A DNA stretch of 64,000 nt from NCBI GenBank assembly GCA_019155185.1, contig CM032797.1:2073110-2137109 (forward strand), written 5' to 3'. Under the pieces are notes generated by a model. That model ran no database searches, was not told the origin of the DNA, and worked only from the letters and a program-made list of their open reading frames with translations. The stretch is from Beaufortia kweichowensis. Taxonomy: Eukaryota; Chordata; Actinopteri; Cypriniformes; Gastromyzontidae. Of this stretch, positions 10,262-24,129 are shown in pieces; the stretch's first letter is position 1; the number at the start of each line of letters is the position of its first letter. A program made the position numbers and the translations under genes.

Positions 10262-11365
10262 TTAATGTTGTCTGATGATTAATTACATTCTAAATGTGAA
10301 TTCTCGACATCATTGGTGTTGTACTGTACATTGTGGCTATATGAGGGATGTACAGAGGTATAAAGTAGTAGAATGTAAGGGAATTTGTACTTGACCCAAT
10401 TTGTGAAACTGAAAACTTGCATTTTAACTAATACATTTCAAAAGAACAAATACATTTTACCCCATTTAATTTATACTTTAAAAATACAAAAGAGATGTTT
10501 TACATGCTGTCATAATTTCTCCACTGAAAAAGAGATGAAGGGACTCCCCAGAAAGAGCCTTAACACTCGCTGCCTCACAGCTTCAGCATTATTTAATAAT
10601 TTAAGTTGAGAAGAAAAATAATTATGAAATCATATCTTTAACACTCCCATTGAATAGATATCACGTTGCATGTCTTAGACATGTTGGTGAAGTTTTAAAA
10701 ACGTAAGATGTCCCGTTCATTTCAGGAAGCCCTAAAATCACAAAAAAAAGTATGGTGAAGAGAAATTGTCCTTATATTGCTTCCTGCCGACTAAGTGCTA
10801 AAGATTATCTTCTGTAATTCCCCCCCCCCCATTTTTAAACATTTTTCCTCTTCAAATTTTTTTTTCTTCAAAGGTAGCCCTGAAATGCAAGAGAATTTTT
10901 TGCTTGCCATCTAACAATTGGCATATAGTGCCAACCTTTACCACCAGGTGTCACTATAAGCACGAATAAAATCTTGTTCCTGCAATGCTTTTCCTCTATA
11001 TATATGGTTTAAAAAAAAATCATGATATGATCTTTGATTCTTTACTGTCATAAAATTTGTCAATAATCAATATTTTTAGATGCTTATGATATGAAGGTAA
11101 ACTTTAGCCTAAATAATTCATACATATATTTATACAGTATATAAAATATAATATGATTATTCTGCTAGTGTCAAAGGTACATTTTGCTAAATGTTGAGTA
11201 ATAGAGCCACAATGAGCCGCGATCTTTATTAAATGCAGTTATATTGAGACGATATGCACTTACACAGTTCCTTTTTTCACCAGAAATGACCTTTTATACA
11301 AAAAAAAAGTTTCTGTGTATGTTACAGAACTTAAAAATAAACTGTATTTAAAAATGTAGTGGCCA

Positions 11366-11603
11366 CTGGGGAAAGACTGTTACAGGCTTTTCTCATTTCT
11401 GATTCTGCTGCTTTAAAGACTTCAGTGTCTGTTGTTATGTTGGTGAAACATCTGCCAGTCATTCTTCTGATGTGTATTTCTGATGTGGGAAAGACTGTTA
11501 CAGGCTTTTTCTCATCTCTGATTCTGCTGCTTTAAAGATTTCAGTGTCTGCTGTAATGTTGGTGGAATACCTGCCAGTCATTCTTCTGATGTGTGTTTCT
11601 TCA
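11366..11603 (+). repeat. two-copy tandem duplication, unit about 118 bp
   Basis: The block beginning GGGAAAGACTGTTACAGGC at about 11368 recurs at about 11487. Both copies continue through CTGATTCTGCTGCTTTAAAGA to CCAGTCATTCTTCTGATGTG with few differences. No coding capacity. Confidence 0.85.
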
Positions 11604-12279
11604 TGTTTGCGTCATGTGCTAAGTTTTTTATCCACCTGACGTACACTTTCTCTATACTAAATAGCTTACATGATTTAGTTTTTGATATTGTTTGATATAC
11701 TTATTTCTTGATCTACTGTTGTAAGCTTAATACTAACTGGCTAATCTCTATGAGTATGGTTTTGTATTGTATAAATGGAATCAGAAAGTGCTGCACCATG
11801 AATTCATTTTTTATGCTAGTCTGCGGTTGTGTTAAAATGCATCATTGCTTTAATGCAATCTTTTTAACCACATTTAAATGGTGTGTAATAAATAATAATA
11901 AATGATAAAAGCAGCCAAAAGAACAAGCCTTTTTGTTTTTGACTATGGTGCATTTCATCAAGATGTGTCTTTAGACAATAGCTCTATCATCTTGATTGCT
12001 GGATTACTCAAGATTCCTCTAGCAGGACCATTCCTAATTCCAAGGTCTGACAGGTGTAGGGGGCTCAGAAAAGTGTGAGAGCGCCCTCCCTTTATCCAGT
12101 CGAGACCGCTTGGTTGTCCAGGCAGGAGTAATGAGGTTGATTTATATTCATGTGTCCTATTTACTATTCAGCAGCTTTGAGAGGTCATTTTTCAAGCAGC
12201 AAACTGATCATGCATTACTAATGACAGAAGTATCTTACAAACAAAGAAAAACAAGAAATACAGATAAAAAACATTTGGG

Positions 12280-12700
12280 CAATTCCAACGTGATGGACAA
12301 GACATTTTCAGTCAAAACGTGCACTAGACCTACAAAGAATGTATTTATTACCAATTTATTATTTATATATTACTATTTGTTATCTTGATAGACATAAAAA
12401 AAAATGTCTATACTAATCTATTTTAAAAAATGGAAATGTACATGTGACAAATGGATGTGACAAAAAATAACCTTTTTTGAAGGCAACATACAGAAGCAAT
12501 AATACAGAAGCAACATACAGAAGCAATAATACCCAACAAATAAAAAAGAGATGACTCAAAGAACATAAAACAGTTCTTATCATTTTTATTTATTTATATG
12601 GCAATTTTGAAAACAGAACTTTGCCTGCCTGTAAAAAGATCATGCTTTAAATATAAAAAATGCATTTAGAAACTTGCAAAAGTGTTTACGTTCCGGGTGC
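12280..12700 (+). repeat. dispersed repeat family, copy A
   Basis: Shares the ordered blocks GACATTTTCAGTCAAAA, GGAAATGTACATGT, GGATGTGACA, AGCAATAATACCCAACAAAT and AGAGATGACTC with copy B near 16.2 kb, and in reverse with sequence near 25 kb and 44.6 kb. No open frame, so probably a non-autonomous transposon. Confidence 0.65.
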
Positions 12701-13659
12701 CATTTATACTACCTGGTCCTGGCCTCACCCCACGTGTGACGTTGTGATTTGTCATTAAACGGCGTTGATACACATGCAGCAGACACATTCACGCAGAAGC
12801 ATTTCTATAGCGTCACCACCATGTACAAATTCCCTTGAAAGGGAACATTATTTTTAATGCTAAGGTAAACATTTGCACAGAATTGCCTATTTAAAGGTTT
12901 GTCACTGATGGACTGGAATATATATTTAGTGATTTTTTTTTGACTATTTTGAGGACCTGTTAAAATGCTATAAGATTTCAGTCAGATGTCTTCATACCAT
13001 CCATATTCAAATGTGCTGTAAATCTTATCTGTACCATTTTATAACACACTACCCTACACAATATGTTAAAAAATATTCTGTCTGATTGTTGTGTTACTTC
13101 CACTACAATCTACCATAATCTTTAAAAACACTTTAATAACACAGCAGAGAAAGGCAGAGATTATCTCATGGTCACAATGACTGTTAAACAATAGACTGCT
13201 CTGTCAACAAAATGCCAATCCACCCCCTCCCCCATAACCACCACTGAAAAAACATTGCATGATAAGTACTTGATAATCTTTCGGTGAAACAAACAGACAT
13301 GTGCTGATTAAACAGACTGCTTTGTAGTTGTTTGTATTAGTCCACTGATGGAGTCAGGAGTCAGTGCATAGTTTTTTGTAGTTACATAGATTTTTTATTA
13401 TACTAAATTGAAGGTGTGTTCACTTATCAATGCAGGCCTAATTAAGGCAGTAGGTATCAAGGACAATTCAGTGTATCTGACCTTTTTAATTGTACGCATC
13501 AAATTGGAATAATAAAAAAACAGCCTCAGAGCGTTACAAGATTAACATTGTCAGGTCAGTTTATAGTGCCCAACAACACCATCATTTTGCTCTGCATCAC
13601 TGCATCCCCAGGGATACAAGAGTCACAGATGACACACCCACAGAGTAGACTACCGACAA

Positions 13660-14045
13660 CCATCTGATGCATGCTGCACACCAAACAATTATTCAAAAGT
13701 TACAACAAAAAAATGGTGCAAAACGAAAAACCCATCCGACCTCTGTAAGTACTTTCTTAGAAAGAAGTAAGTCACTTCTTTCATCTTTCTCTACCACACA
13801 GAAAAGTCCACACAGCAAAGACATCCTACTACACCACAAAGGTCAGTCATGCAACAGATTCTAAAAAACACACCAAAAAATTAAAACCTTCAGTTCCCTC
13901 CTCTCTCCCCCCACCTCCTCTTTATCAGCTGATGATTTTGCTCCTCACTTCTCTCTGGCACATTTCCTACTACTACCCTGCTGCTTAAAAAACCCACACT
14001 CAACCTTTTACTCACCGACAGCTACAGACCTGTCTCTCTCATCCT
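13660..14045 (+). mobile_element. LINE (CR1/L2-type) reverse-transcriptase fragment
   Basis: Degraded frames give LLSPPTSSLSADDFAPHF, followed by LLLKKPTLNLLLTDSYRPVS. These match the endonuclease-RT linker and RT start of fish CR1/L2-type LINEs (..SSLTADDFASFF.., LKKPxLDP..YRPVSLLP). The fragment ends abruptly where DIRS sequence begins. Confidence 0.65.
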
Positions 14046-14049
14046 CCTC

Positions 14050-14380
14050 GACGGTCCCCTGTGGGAGATCCCAGTGAGCAGAGATCTTCTGTCTCTGGCA
14101 GGGGGCACGGTGCTTCACCCCCGTCCAGAGCTGTGGGAACTGTGGGTCTGACCTCTTGAGGGGTCAGGCTAATTGATTTAGGTCTCTCCACCGAGGTGGT
14201 AGACATGATCTTGCACTCCAGAGCTCCCACCACAAGGAAGTTATATGCACTGAAATGGAAGCTGTTTGCCTCATGGTGCAATGAGCCCAATTGGTACAGT
14301 TTTGGACAAGACAGGTTCGAGGCATGATTATAGACGCAGTGTCTCGTTCCCTTTGTAGGGAACCATGGTTACGTGCATAA
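14050..14380 (+). mobile_element. DIRS-type retrotransposon fragment (tyrosine recombinase N-terminus)
   Basis: The plus strand encodes LSTEVVDMILHSRAPTTRKL and YALKWKLFASWCNE. This is the N-terminal, DNA-binding part of the DIRS tyrosine recombinase (family ...ILNSRAPSTRKLYALKWxxFxxWC...). It is followed by the DIRS-like terminal GTTCCCTTTGTAGGGAACCAT. The catalytic domain is absent. Confidence 0.7.
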
Positions 14381-16179
14381 ACTAAAACGTTTAAATAATC
14401 ATTAAAATAATCCTTTAAAAAAATTCACCAATATTAGTAAAATACTTGTGTAGTTTTTTCACCCTCAATGGAAAATAAATAGAAAATAAAACAACAAATA
14501 TTTATTTTGAGGTTAATGATCAACATTTGCTGAAAGCCTCGTTATGATACCTTCATCATTTAGTTGATACTTTTTATGTCTGTTTTCTAGAACTTCTGTT
14601 TGAAACGAGCTTACATAGATGCCATGACTGCCCTTTCTTTTACTGTACGGGTTCCACAGGGTTACATTTATGCCATTTGAAATACTCCAAAAGAGACCAA
14701 AAAACTTCAGATATTTCAACACAAAAAATCAACAGATATTTAAATGAAAATCCAGAGTGATAAAATGTTTTTTAGAAGAGTTTGCAAAGTAAAATTTCAT
14801 AACACTCCACCACCAGCATTACTGTGTAGTCATGAGTAAGGTTATGATTATATATTCAGTTTAGAGCTGTCAAAATATTTTCACTACGCAATTATCATGG
14901 CGAAAAGAATTCAAAAGAAATTTTTGGCAAATGAATCACAAGTGTAGGGAGGCAGAGAGGGAAATTGTGTCTTTTAAGGCAAAAAATTTAAATGGGTGCT
15001 AAATAATTTACTATATCATCATATATGTTGTACTGTCCTCAACATGTTTTTTAGTGTTTTGACAGTCAGATAAACTCCCTTCCCTCACACGACTCTGAAG
15101 ACAAGAAGTTCGTTTGCCCACAGGTTTAATGGTCTTGGGTATGGAGTGAAACTACAAATAAAAAAATAAACATGTTTCAATAATAATAATAATGTCCAGG
15201 AATTACCAACAATTACAGCATCTTATCAACATATTCTGTGATGCTTGCAAATAATATTCTATATTATATATGTAATATTCTATATTATATATTTATACAG
15301 TATTTTCTGCTCCAGTCAATACAAACACAGGCTACTGCTCAGACTGTGTCTCTGCACTCTACTTTATGTCTTGAATAGAGACATTTGGGGTTTGGAATAA
15401 AAGAGGGTTGGCGTGGCACAGAAGAAAATACAGTTTTTACGATTTGCATTTCTAATCAGCATTCCCAGATTAAATGGAGAGTGAGCTTGAAAGCAGCAGT
15501 CTGAACATGTTTAACCCATGGTGATTCGACCGCCTTTTCCAGCTATAGTAGATCAAAGCATTTGCTTTGCCCACCACACGCTCTCTCTCTCGCAAATCCC
15601 TCTTTTCTCTGTGCTCCAATTTCAGAAGCAGAATTCCCACTTTCTGAAAAAAAGCACATATGTGTCTGCACATCTGTGTCAGACTCTATGTGGAGTGTGT
15701 AGTTGAGGTAGAGAATGAATATCCAGCAATTGCATTTGAATAATTGGAGCATGATTGTCATTCTGCCAGCAGTCAATCAGGCAGGTTTATCTTTTGAAGC
15801 CCCATGTATGTGTTGCTGTTTCTCTGTATCACTTTATCATATTTGCCATTTGTTATGAATATCATATTCCATGTTTTTCAAATAAAATCCAGTTATTAAC
15901 TTGTTCTGTTTACATACAAACTATCCAACAGAAATGTAACTGTTGATTAGTGATGTTATGGCTATTATAGTAGCCTTTTTAGGGCTAGTGATATAAATAA
16001 CACAGATTGTTCTGTGTGACTTGTCCCGCACATATGTGATTTTGCTGTTACTGTTCTGAATTACAGACTTATTGCTTTTACCTAGACTATAAGGCACACA
16101 AAATAAATTACTTAGGAAACCTTGTACTCGGAAACAGCCTAGAACACCCTAGACATCACCAAGAACACCTCTGGGCAAA

Positions 16180-16640
16180 TCTACCGTTATTGATGGTGGA
16201 CATTTTCAGTCAAAATTCTCACAGAATGTATTTAATAACAATATATTGAATCATCTGTTTACTAAACCTCTGTCGAAAGAGTCCAGACATAAAAAAATCA
16301 AGTTATCTAGTTAAAAAACAATGGAAATATACATGTATTATGGATGTGACACAAAAGACAGGCAACATACTTTGTAGGATATCTGTGAATTACAATGCAC
16401 AAACCAGTAGCAATAATACCCAACAAATGGAGAAGAGATGACTCTTCAAACAACATTAAATGGTTATTTTACTTACATTTTTTATGAGGAATATGGACTG
16501 TTATGAATGTGACAAAAACGTAAACAAACACTTTAAAAACTTAAATATTGACAAATATATTGACATCTAAGCTTTTAAAATGTTTTATTCATGGTAAGGT
16601 TGACATTTGCATAGAATTTTGTAACCACATAGGAAAGCAC
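16180..16640 (+). repeat. dispersed repeat family, copy B
   Basis: Direct-orientation relative of the repeat at 12280-12700, with the shared block order GGACATTTTCAGTCAAAA, TGGAAATATACATGTAT, GGATGTGACA, AATAATACCCAACAAATGGA and GAAGAGATGACTC. Confidence 0.65.
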
Positions 16641-17649
16641 TAGCTACCACAACTGTTGCATAGGCAACAACCACTCAAAACTAAAATATACCCATATTTT
16701 GTGATACACAGTGACAGACAATACATATAGACTATAAACATATTACACATATAAATATATTACTGCGTATATTATATTGCATATAAATCTTTTGTTTAAT
16801 GTTTACTGTTTTTCAACATTACTTTTTAAAATCTAGGATTGCATCTCTTTCACTGTGCAGTCAGCACACGTTCCAGGTTGGATGTGACACCTACTTTGTT
16901 ACTGACCTTTCCACAGCTGAATCCATCCCTCATTACAGAAGCGACAATTTGATTTTTGAATGTGAAATGAAAAATATAAATATAATTATAAAAATATAAT
17001 TCATAAATCAAACCCAATTTAGCCAATTGATTACTACTGTGTGTGCAAACTATACACTGTGCATTAAAAATGCAATTATTTATTTTTTCATTTGGCACTG
17101 ATAATGCATCTTTCCTGTCAAATAAAAACAATTAAAATGTAAAACAAATTGCAGCAATATATAAGTCACTAATCATGACATGTTTTATTATCAAATTAAC
17201 TTTTTCTACATTTGAGAATGATATGTTTTTAGAAAATGACATTTTGTATAAACGAAAAAAAACTTTATTTCTATGTAATAAAGATGTACACATCGCTCCT
17301 GATATTAAAATGGTTGTCTTCTGTTTACTTCACTGCACAAAAAGCAGTTGGTGTGTCTACACATCATGAGAGTAAACTACATTACTCATACACAAATCAA
17401 GTCTTCAGTTCAACGGTGCTGTGACACACCATATGACCTGAATATCATGGCCAGGGAATGTAGGTCAGAGTGGCATGCAGTGAGCTCATGATTATTCAGT
17501 CGCATTATAGATGCAGATCACATAATGCAGAGGCAGTGCTAATTTGACATACTTACAATGCAGGTGGCACAACCTCAGCATCACGTGCACTTTTATAACA
17601 CACTTCTCTTTGTCACAAAGCACAATTTTTTACTGATGGTCATTCAAGT

Positions 17650-17940
17650 ATCTGTATTGTACACAGTTTGTGTTGTCATGATTACAAAGAACTCGTACAA
17701 GGAACTCGTGGAGCTGGTTACACACGACATCGACCTGTTGAAGTTAGACTGGCCGGCTAGACTAGCACTTCTTAAAGCCGAAGCAGCCACCTCTAGGCCG
17801 GGGCTTGCCTTTTGTTCCAGACCTCCACAGCGAGCTACAACCGGAACTTGGCGCATGTGTACACCCCTTGCATGTGGGAGTACTCCAACATTGTGGCGGC
17901 GTCCGAGTATGAATATGTGGCAATGGCCAGGGTGGAATAG
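17650..17940 (+). mobile_element. DIRS-type gag fragment, frameshifted
   Basis: Pieces in different frames read SYKELVELVTHDIDLLKLDW, then LPFVPDLHSEL, then YSNIVAASEYEYVAMARVE. They resemble the DIRS ORF1/gag core (...LPFFPDLHDEL...YSNIV...GYxxMPxVEE). At least one frameshift separates the pieces. Confidence 0.6.
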
Positions 17941-19577
17941 ACCCACAAAGGAAGAACATTCCCACTGAAAACGTTCCTACAACATTACATATTCTCTTGA
18001 GGATGTCTTTAGAACATTTTTAGAACTAAACATTTCTAGCTGGGCAAGCAGGCGCACCAAAACAGCTAAGCTGCCTGTATTCCAAGTATATCAATGGCAA
18101 GTTTGCATTACGTTATATTAAATAGATTTACGAGAAAACCACTTCAAAAAGCGATCGTGTTCCTCTTACATATTTACAATATAATTGTATAACATGAAGT
18201 GTTTATGTAGTTTAAGCTGTAGTTTAAGCTGATGATTGACAGCTTCTGATTTTAGGGAGTCATAACTACACAGCAGATGTAACATAAATTCTTTAATGGT
18301 AATATTGTTACTTTTATCAATCCAGTAGCATTTTGGCCATAGGCAATACACTGTCGCTTTAATTTAAGTAATCAAGTAATTTTAGCATGCCAAAGACAGC
18401 AGTTATCTTATAAAATGTATTTTGCCAAAAACAAAATTGTGGCCAGTGAAAATTCTAGTGGCTAGTAACTTTGGAAAACCACTAGCCACTGTGGCAAGCA
18501 AAAACAAATGATGTAACAGTAAGATGTGTAACATAACAAATTATTAAAGTTAAATAAGTGATGCTTTACTAATTAAACAGTAAATGTTCCATAATAAAAA
18601 ATGATCTAATAATCATACAGTTGTCTGAACAACATTGGTCACTTTTGTGTTAGTATGTCCCAGAATTTTAATAGTCTTTTGCAACACACAGAAATGTATA
18701 AACTTTCCCATAACAAACATTCTTTTATTTTATTACAAGAAATGTCAGATTGGTGTCGGTTTAAATAGTATACATTTTAGTGGATGTATGACATGATAAG
18801 TTATCCTCGACTTCACACACATTACCTATAGCAGATTAACCACAAGTATAGTTCATACCGTTCCACTCCACTGCCGTTTGACAACAAAATATGGCTTATG
18901 ATATGGCTATGACTTAAATTAACAAAAAAATATGGCTATGACTTACTGTAAATAAACAAAATGTCTAGATATAAAGGAAATGTGCACTGAACTGTATTCT
19001 AATGTATTTTAATCTGAAAATACAGCAACACTTTTAATGTTATTTTCCAGCAACACCATTACGACATCTGTTGTGTACCTGCTTTAACATAGCACCACTA
19101 ATAACGTGAATCCTTATTCTAACCTTTCAGCATGACATTTCATACATTAAGAGATACTTTAATCTGTCATTAAAACCTGCAGAGAGGGGCTTACTCGTGT
19201 TTTTGTCACAAATGCACTTCTAAAAGCCACCATAGTGCTGTCAGCTGACTTCCCTTTGGATTAACTGCATGGAGGTGTGAGACAGGCCGTGACTGTAAGA
19301 AGGAGTACTGTATTGTTGTTAATATGCACTCAAAAGTTTATTCTGATTTCAGTCTGGCTTGTGACCACTGCAGAGATTTTCATTTATTTTTTTGCAACAT
19401 ACAGTAATCGAAACAAGGAATGCTGACAAATCCATCCATAAAACATAATATTATACTATAAATATACCATTATAAAGGGTATAGGGTTTACAGGCTTCCA
19501 CAACACCACACAGTGTTTAAAGGCTGCCAGAATAATACCTGCACCAGCTATCAATACACTTACCTCATCAGCCACCA

Positions 19578-19668
19578 TATAAAATCACACACCTCAGTTC
19601 AGTCTGTGTCTGGCTTCATTCAGATTTGATTTACAGTTACAGCTTAATTAGTTAATTCCATTTTAAAG
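19578..19668 (+). promoter_or_regulatory. TATA-type promoter and first-exon-like candidate (orphan)
   Basis: TATAAAA at 19578-19584 is followed by pyrimidine/CA-rich initiator-like sequence and, about 85 bp on, an AAAG|GTAATG donor at about 19668. No coding sequence follows. It could be an alternative dab1 leader exon, a transposon promoter or chance. Confidence 0.2.
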
Positions 19669-22239
19669 GTAATGAACTTACATTAGAAAAACGTGCAAAA
19701 AACATTTCTTATTCTATTGGTGCTTATATTTGATGTCACCAGTAGCCTAATGTCAAACTGAAACCTGACAATAAACAACATTTTAGGATTTCCGAAAAAT
19801 CTATAAAGGTAAAACTTGGACAGTTAAAACTGCCCATGTTTTTCACACTCTGTAAAAAATGATAATTTAATGTGAATATGGACCTTAATCAGACAAATGC
19901 ACAGTCTTAATCACACAAATGCACAATTGCAGAGTCTTACTTGATTATGTTAAATATGTGTAAAATGCAAAAAATAAGGTCAAAAACAATCTAAACACAG
20001 TCCGATCAACAAATGTAGATTGTTGTCCATTTTCTCGATTCCGCGTTGCATGTAAAACCTTCCTTTTTTGCTGTTTTGTTAATGTGTGCATGTCCGACTG
20101 TGTTAACTGTAAGTTTTAACATAAACAGTCAAGTAACACATAAAGTCTGCTCTCGACTCAAGCAGATGATGTAGAAAGTGTGACACAACAACATCTGGCA
20201 AATGTCCTGCGGCATTTTGATGTCACTGAATACGAGAAGCCGGACAAATCTCAAAACTCCATGCAAACCTGATTTTCTGTGTAGCCATTTTATTGATTTG
20301 CATAAATACATGAAAATTAGTTTCTTTAGTAAGATGATTTGTGATAGATATCTGCCTATTTTTGTGCATGTTATTTACTGAACATGGTGTTTACAATGCC
20401 CAGGGATTGTACATACTCACAAAAATGTTATGTATAATGCAATGAAAGTCGCTTTTAGCGTAAATGATCTCATTTAGCCTAATGAATTGATATGCTCTTT
20501 TATGTATAACATTTTATAAATAGTTTGTTGGAACATAATTTCTTAACATAAATAATTTCATCTTCAGATTTTGGATGATTCTGTTTATGTGCCGGTTGGA
20601 TTCGTTGAGTCTCATATTAGCAGCGGTTGTTTACCGCAGACTCTGAAAGTGTCTAAATTCCTGTTGCAGCTCACAAATTGGTGTTTTATCTGAGCTAATA
20701 CTCCACCAGAAACGACGAGAGTAGACATTATTTTATGAATGTTTGCCCTGCCTTTGTTGTCATGAAATGTCATGTTCAATATTCTAGATATGAACAGGTC
20801 TTAGTGGGTATTTTTGTCTCTCATCGCCCATGGCCACCAAATTGTCAGGGACCAGACTACCTGAATTGTCAAATTGTTGCTATGGTTACTGCAGTCAGCT
20901 AGATGTAAGATCTAGAGGCAAGGTAGCACAGCCTGGACATGCTTTGGTGCCTGAACCACAGGCCTGCCAATGACTGCCAACTCTGGATAGCCGAATGGTT
21001 TCTTAGGTTATCAAAAATATTAAAAATAAGTTTAATATTGCAGAGCACAATTTTGGACATAGAATTAAAAGAAACATGAGAAAGGCTAAAACAAACAATT
21101 TAAGAAAAAACCTAGCATCAATGAAAAAATATTTTTTAAATAGATTAGCTTTTAATATATTGGCAGTTCTTCATCTTTGGCTACTTCTGACATTGTGAAT
21201 GTTCCTACCGTCTCTAAGCTTTTTGGAAATTATGTTGCGGTATTTACTGGATTCTGTATAGGTTTTTTTCTGTTTTTTCACATAATCCCAGACTGACTAT
21301 AGTATGTGGGCTGTATGACTTCTTGATTATACAAAATCTGTACAGTTTATAGCAAGTAATAGAAAGCTGTATTGTCATATACTGACACATTAAAGCAAAA
21401 ACATTTGTCAAAACTTTCATTTTTGGGGTGAAGCATCTAGTGATTCTAGAACGTTACCAGTACTGTATAGTTGTTTAGTTTTCATTCATACTGTATGTTT
21501 CTTCACTTACATGTGTCTCTTTTCTAGTCAAAGCAACACATTTTCATTCATACTTGCCACATTTCTCATCTATGGCATAATTTTTTCTGACACGCGTCCC
21601 CCAGGATACTGAAGCCTGGAGGAAAACTTTAAGTGTCATATAACACACTGTCTCAACAGTCTGACATTTGCCATCCAGTCTCTCCATGGACATGTATCGC
21701 AGCTGTATTACTGTGACTGGAGAAATGATGTGCAACATATGTGTGTATTCACTCTAGGCTCAATACTGCCCTTCATCTAATACATCCATCTAAACTCAGA
21801 CATCATTTAACAATTGAGGGCATGACATCTGTGGTTGTCAGGGATGTACAGCTTATCTAATGCAGTGTCACTGCTGTTTGCCTTCAGGTTTGATATGAGA
21901 CATATACAGAAATAGTGATCTAAAATATAAGAATGATCTGTACACACAAGCGATGTTAAATAAGCTATAAGTAGGGGATCAGACCCCCAAACCCTTGTGT
22001 TTTCAAACAGTACCCTGGTGTTACAACCAGTAAAGTTTAATGAAAATTAGTGTCATTATTATTTCAATACAATGTAACAATTTCATAAAAACAATTTGGC
22101 ACTTTGAGGCCATGCTATATTGTAAATATAGTAACACGTCGGTCACGAATAACAATACCTTTTAGCCATGGATATTATCCAGTTTTTATACTTTACTGGA
22201 ATTTGTACTGTACAGTGCAGTAAGATTCAAGATTATTAT

Positions 22240-22560
22240 TTATGACTCTGATGTTGTTGGGTGTATTGAGGGTGGGCAGAAGTGAGCACAGCTCTGAGGC
22301 AATATACAGGAAGGGCCAAAGTCGACCGTACTTCTTACGAAAACCTAAATCCTTCAATGTATGCAATAAAATTCTGAACATGTTCTATCAGTCTGTGGTC
22401 ACCAGGATCTGGTCCCTTTGGAGATGGTTGCTGAGAAGAGAATGATGTCCAAATTGCTGGTCGATCATGGACAACACCTCTCATCTTATAAATGACATGC
22501 TTGTTGGATTAAGGAGTAACTTTAGCTGGAGAATGATCCCTCGCAGGTGCAACTTATTGT
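22240..22560 (+). mobile_element. LINE 3' fragment (RT C-terminus)
   Basis: Encodes YFLRKPKSFNVCNKILNMFY followed by QSVV. This is the conserved C-terminal segment of fish LINE ORF2 (..LYFLRKLRSFNVCxxxLxxFYQSVVES..). Degraded continuation resembles the ..GRMIPPRC.. end near 22530-22555. 5'-truncated. Confidence 0.7.
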
Positions 22561-24129
22561 ATCTGTACTTTGGTAGACTACATTATTAAACCACATACTG
22601 TAATAGACAAACCAGGAAAAATAATAACAGCATATGCAGTAAAACCAAATACATAAATTCAGCACAGATTTAAATACAAGAGCAGAATAAATAAAAGTTT
22701 TCTGCATAGTTGCATCTATGTTAACAATAGTACTTAAGTAATATTAGCAAATAAAACATTACAAAACAGCAGCAACATACAGTGGTAATAATACAGTACA
22801 TGTATTTTAAAAAATAATTATTTGATTATCTTTTCATTGTAGTATATTACTGTTATGTTTATATATTGTGATAAAAACATAAGTATGTGACTATAATGTC
22901 TGTTGTAAATTGGGAGGTAAAGAGTGTTTCTGAATGGCAACAATGGAGGCACAACATGTGCAAGAAGGCCAAGTCAAGGGTCAGTTGCTTTCCATTAGTG
23001 ACAATTTCACAGTGCAGATGAAGCTGAACAGTCTGATTATTCAGAGAGGAGTGACACAAGAGTCAGAAAGAGGAAATTGCTTTTTTCTTTCTCATTCAGA
23101 TGCAATTATTAACCAAGTTGACTGAAACAGGTAGAAAACTTTTCAAGATCTCTATGGCAGACATCATAGGATTTTTTTCAAGATCACTTTGAATTTGGCA
23201 AACAAACAAACAAACCTTATTATGTTATGTGGTATATATATATTATATACAGATGTATGTTTTGGTAGCTCAGAGTCAGCACAGATAAGAATTTAAGGAG
23301 ACATGGGAAAAAAAGACAACACACGTGCGCATGTACCATTCAGTCTATTTCGACCAAAACTGATGCATAGCACTGCAGATAATGATGAAAGGTAAGGTCC
23401 ACCAGGATTAGAAAATGTTATAAAATGTGTGTAAAACACAGGCATTACTGTTACAGACAACAAGCATGTAGACCATCTGTGATATCTCCTGGATTATTGC
23501 ACAATGTTAGAAACCACATGTCAGTCATCATCTTAACGGGGGCTGAATACTGTTTATAGGTCCTGGACCAGATGTCTGAACACAAAAATAAAATGATAGG
23601 AAAAGCAAAACCTGGCAGCTGGTAAAAGGTGATGAAAAAACTGTAAACTTGCATTTTAATAAATGTGATGAACAAAAAACATTACAGTAATATATTTTTC
23701 CAACATTTTAAACATTTTCATGCTTTGCATTTACATATTTTTATTTAGCAGACAGATGCTTTTATGCAAAGCAGGATCATTAAACTGCACCTCTTTAAAA
23801 TTAAGTTACCATAAATATACTATGAATTTATACAATACAAATTAAAACAGCCCCATTTATAAATCTGAAATATTACATATATTGTTAAATAAATATTATA
23901 AAATATATTACGAGAAAACAACATTTTTTTAAATTCATTATTATTTGTTCAATTAAATAACAATGTAAATGTGTGATTTATGACTTAATGATAATCCCAA
24001 CGAAATCACTAACTTTCTCACTAACAGGTTCACAAAATCTCAGGTCTTACAGTATTATTAATTGGTTGGTGTCGTATAATGCATGTATCCATCCAATGAA
24101 ATGGCTGTAAGACATTAGATGTAAGAGCG

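Larger units (their letters stand above)
10262..24129. other. gene-poor intergenic region between gbp and dab1
   Basis: About 14 kb of AT-rich DNA with no convincing gene. It is a mosaic of LINE and DIRS fragments, a local tandem duplication and a dispersed repeat family, all listed separately. Non-coding 5' exons of dab1 could also lie here but cannot be recognised from sequence alone. Confidence 0.6.

Noticed and set aside
12780..12850. Possible independent gene with CpG-containing sequence near 12.75 kb
   Set aside because: The TTCCCTTGAAAGGGAAC palindrome is typical of fish DIRS/MITE ends and no coding frame follows.
17236..17424. Several 60-70 codon frames in 15-18 kb
   Set aside because: AT-rich, low-complexity translations without homology, splice context or conserved motifs.
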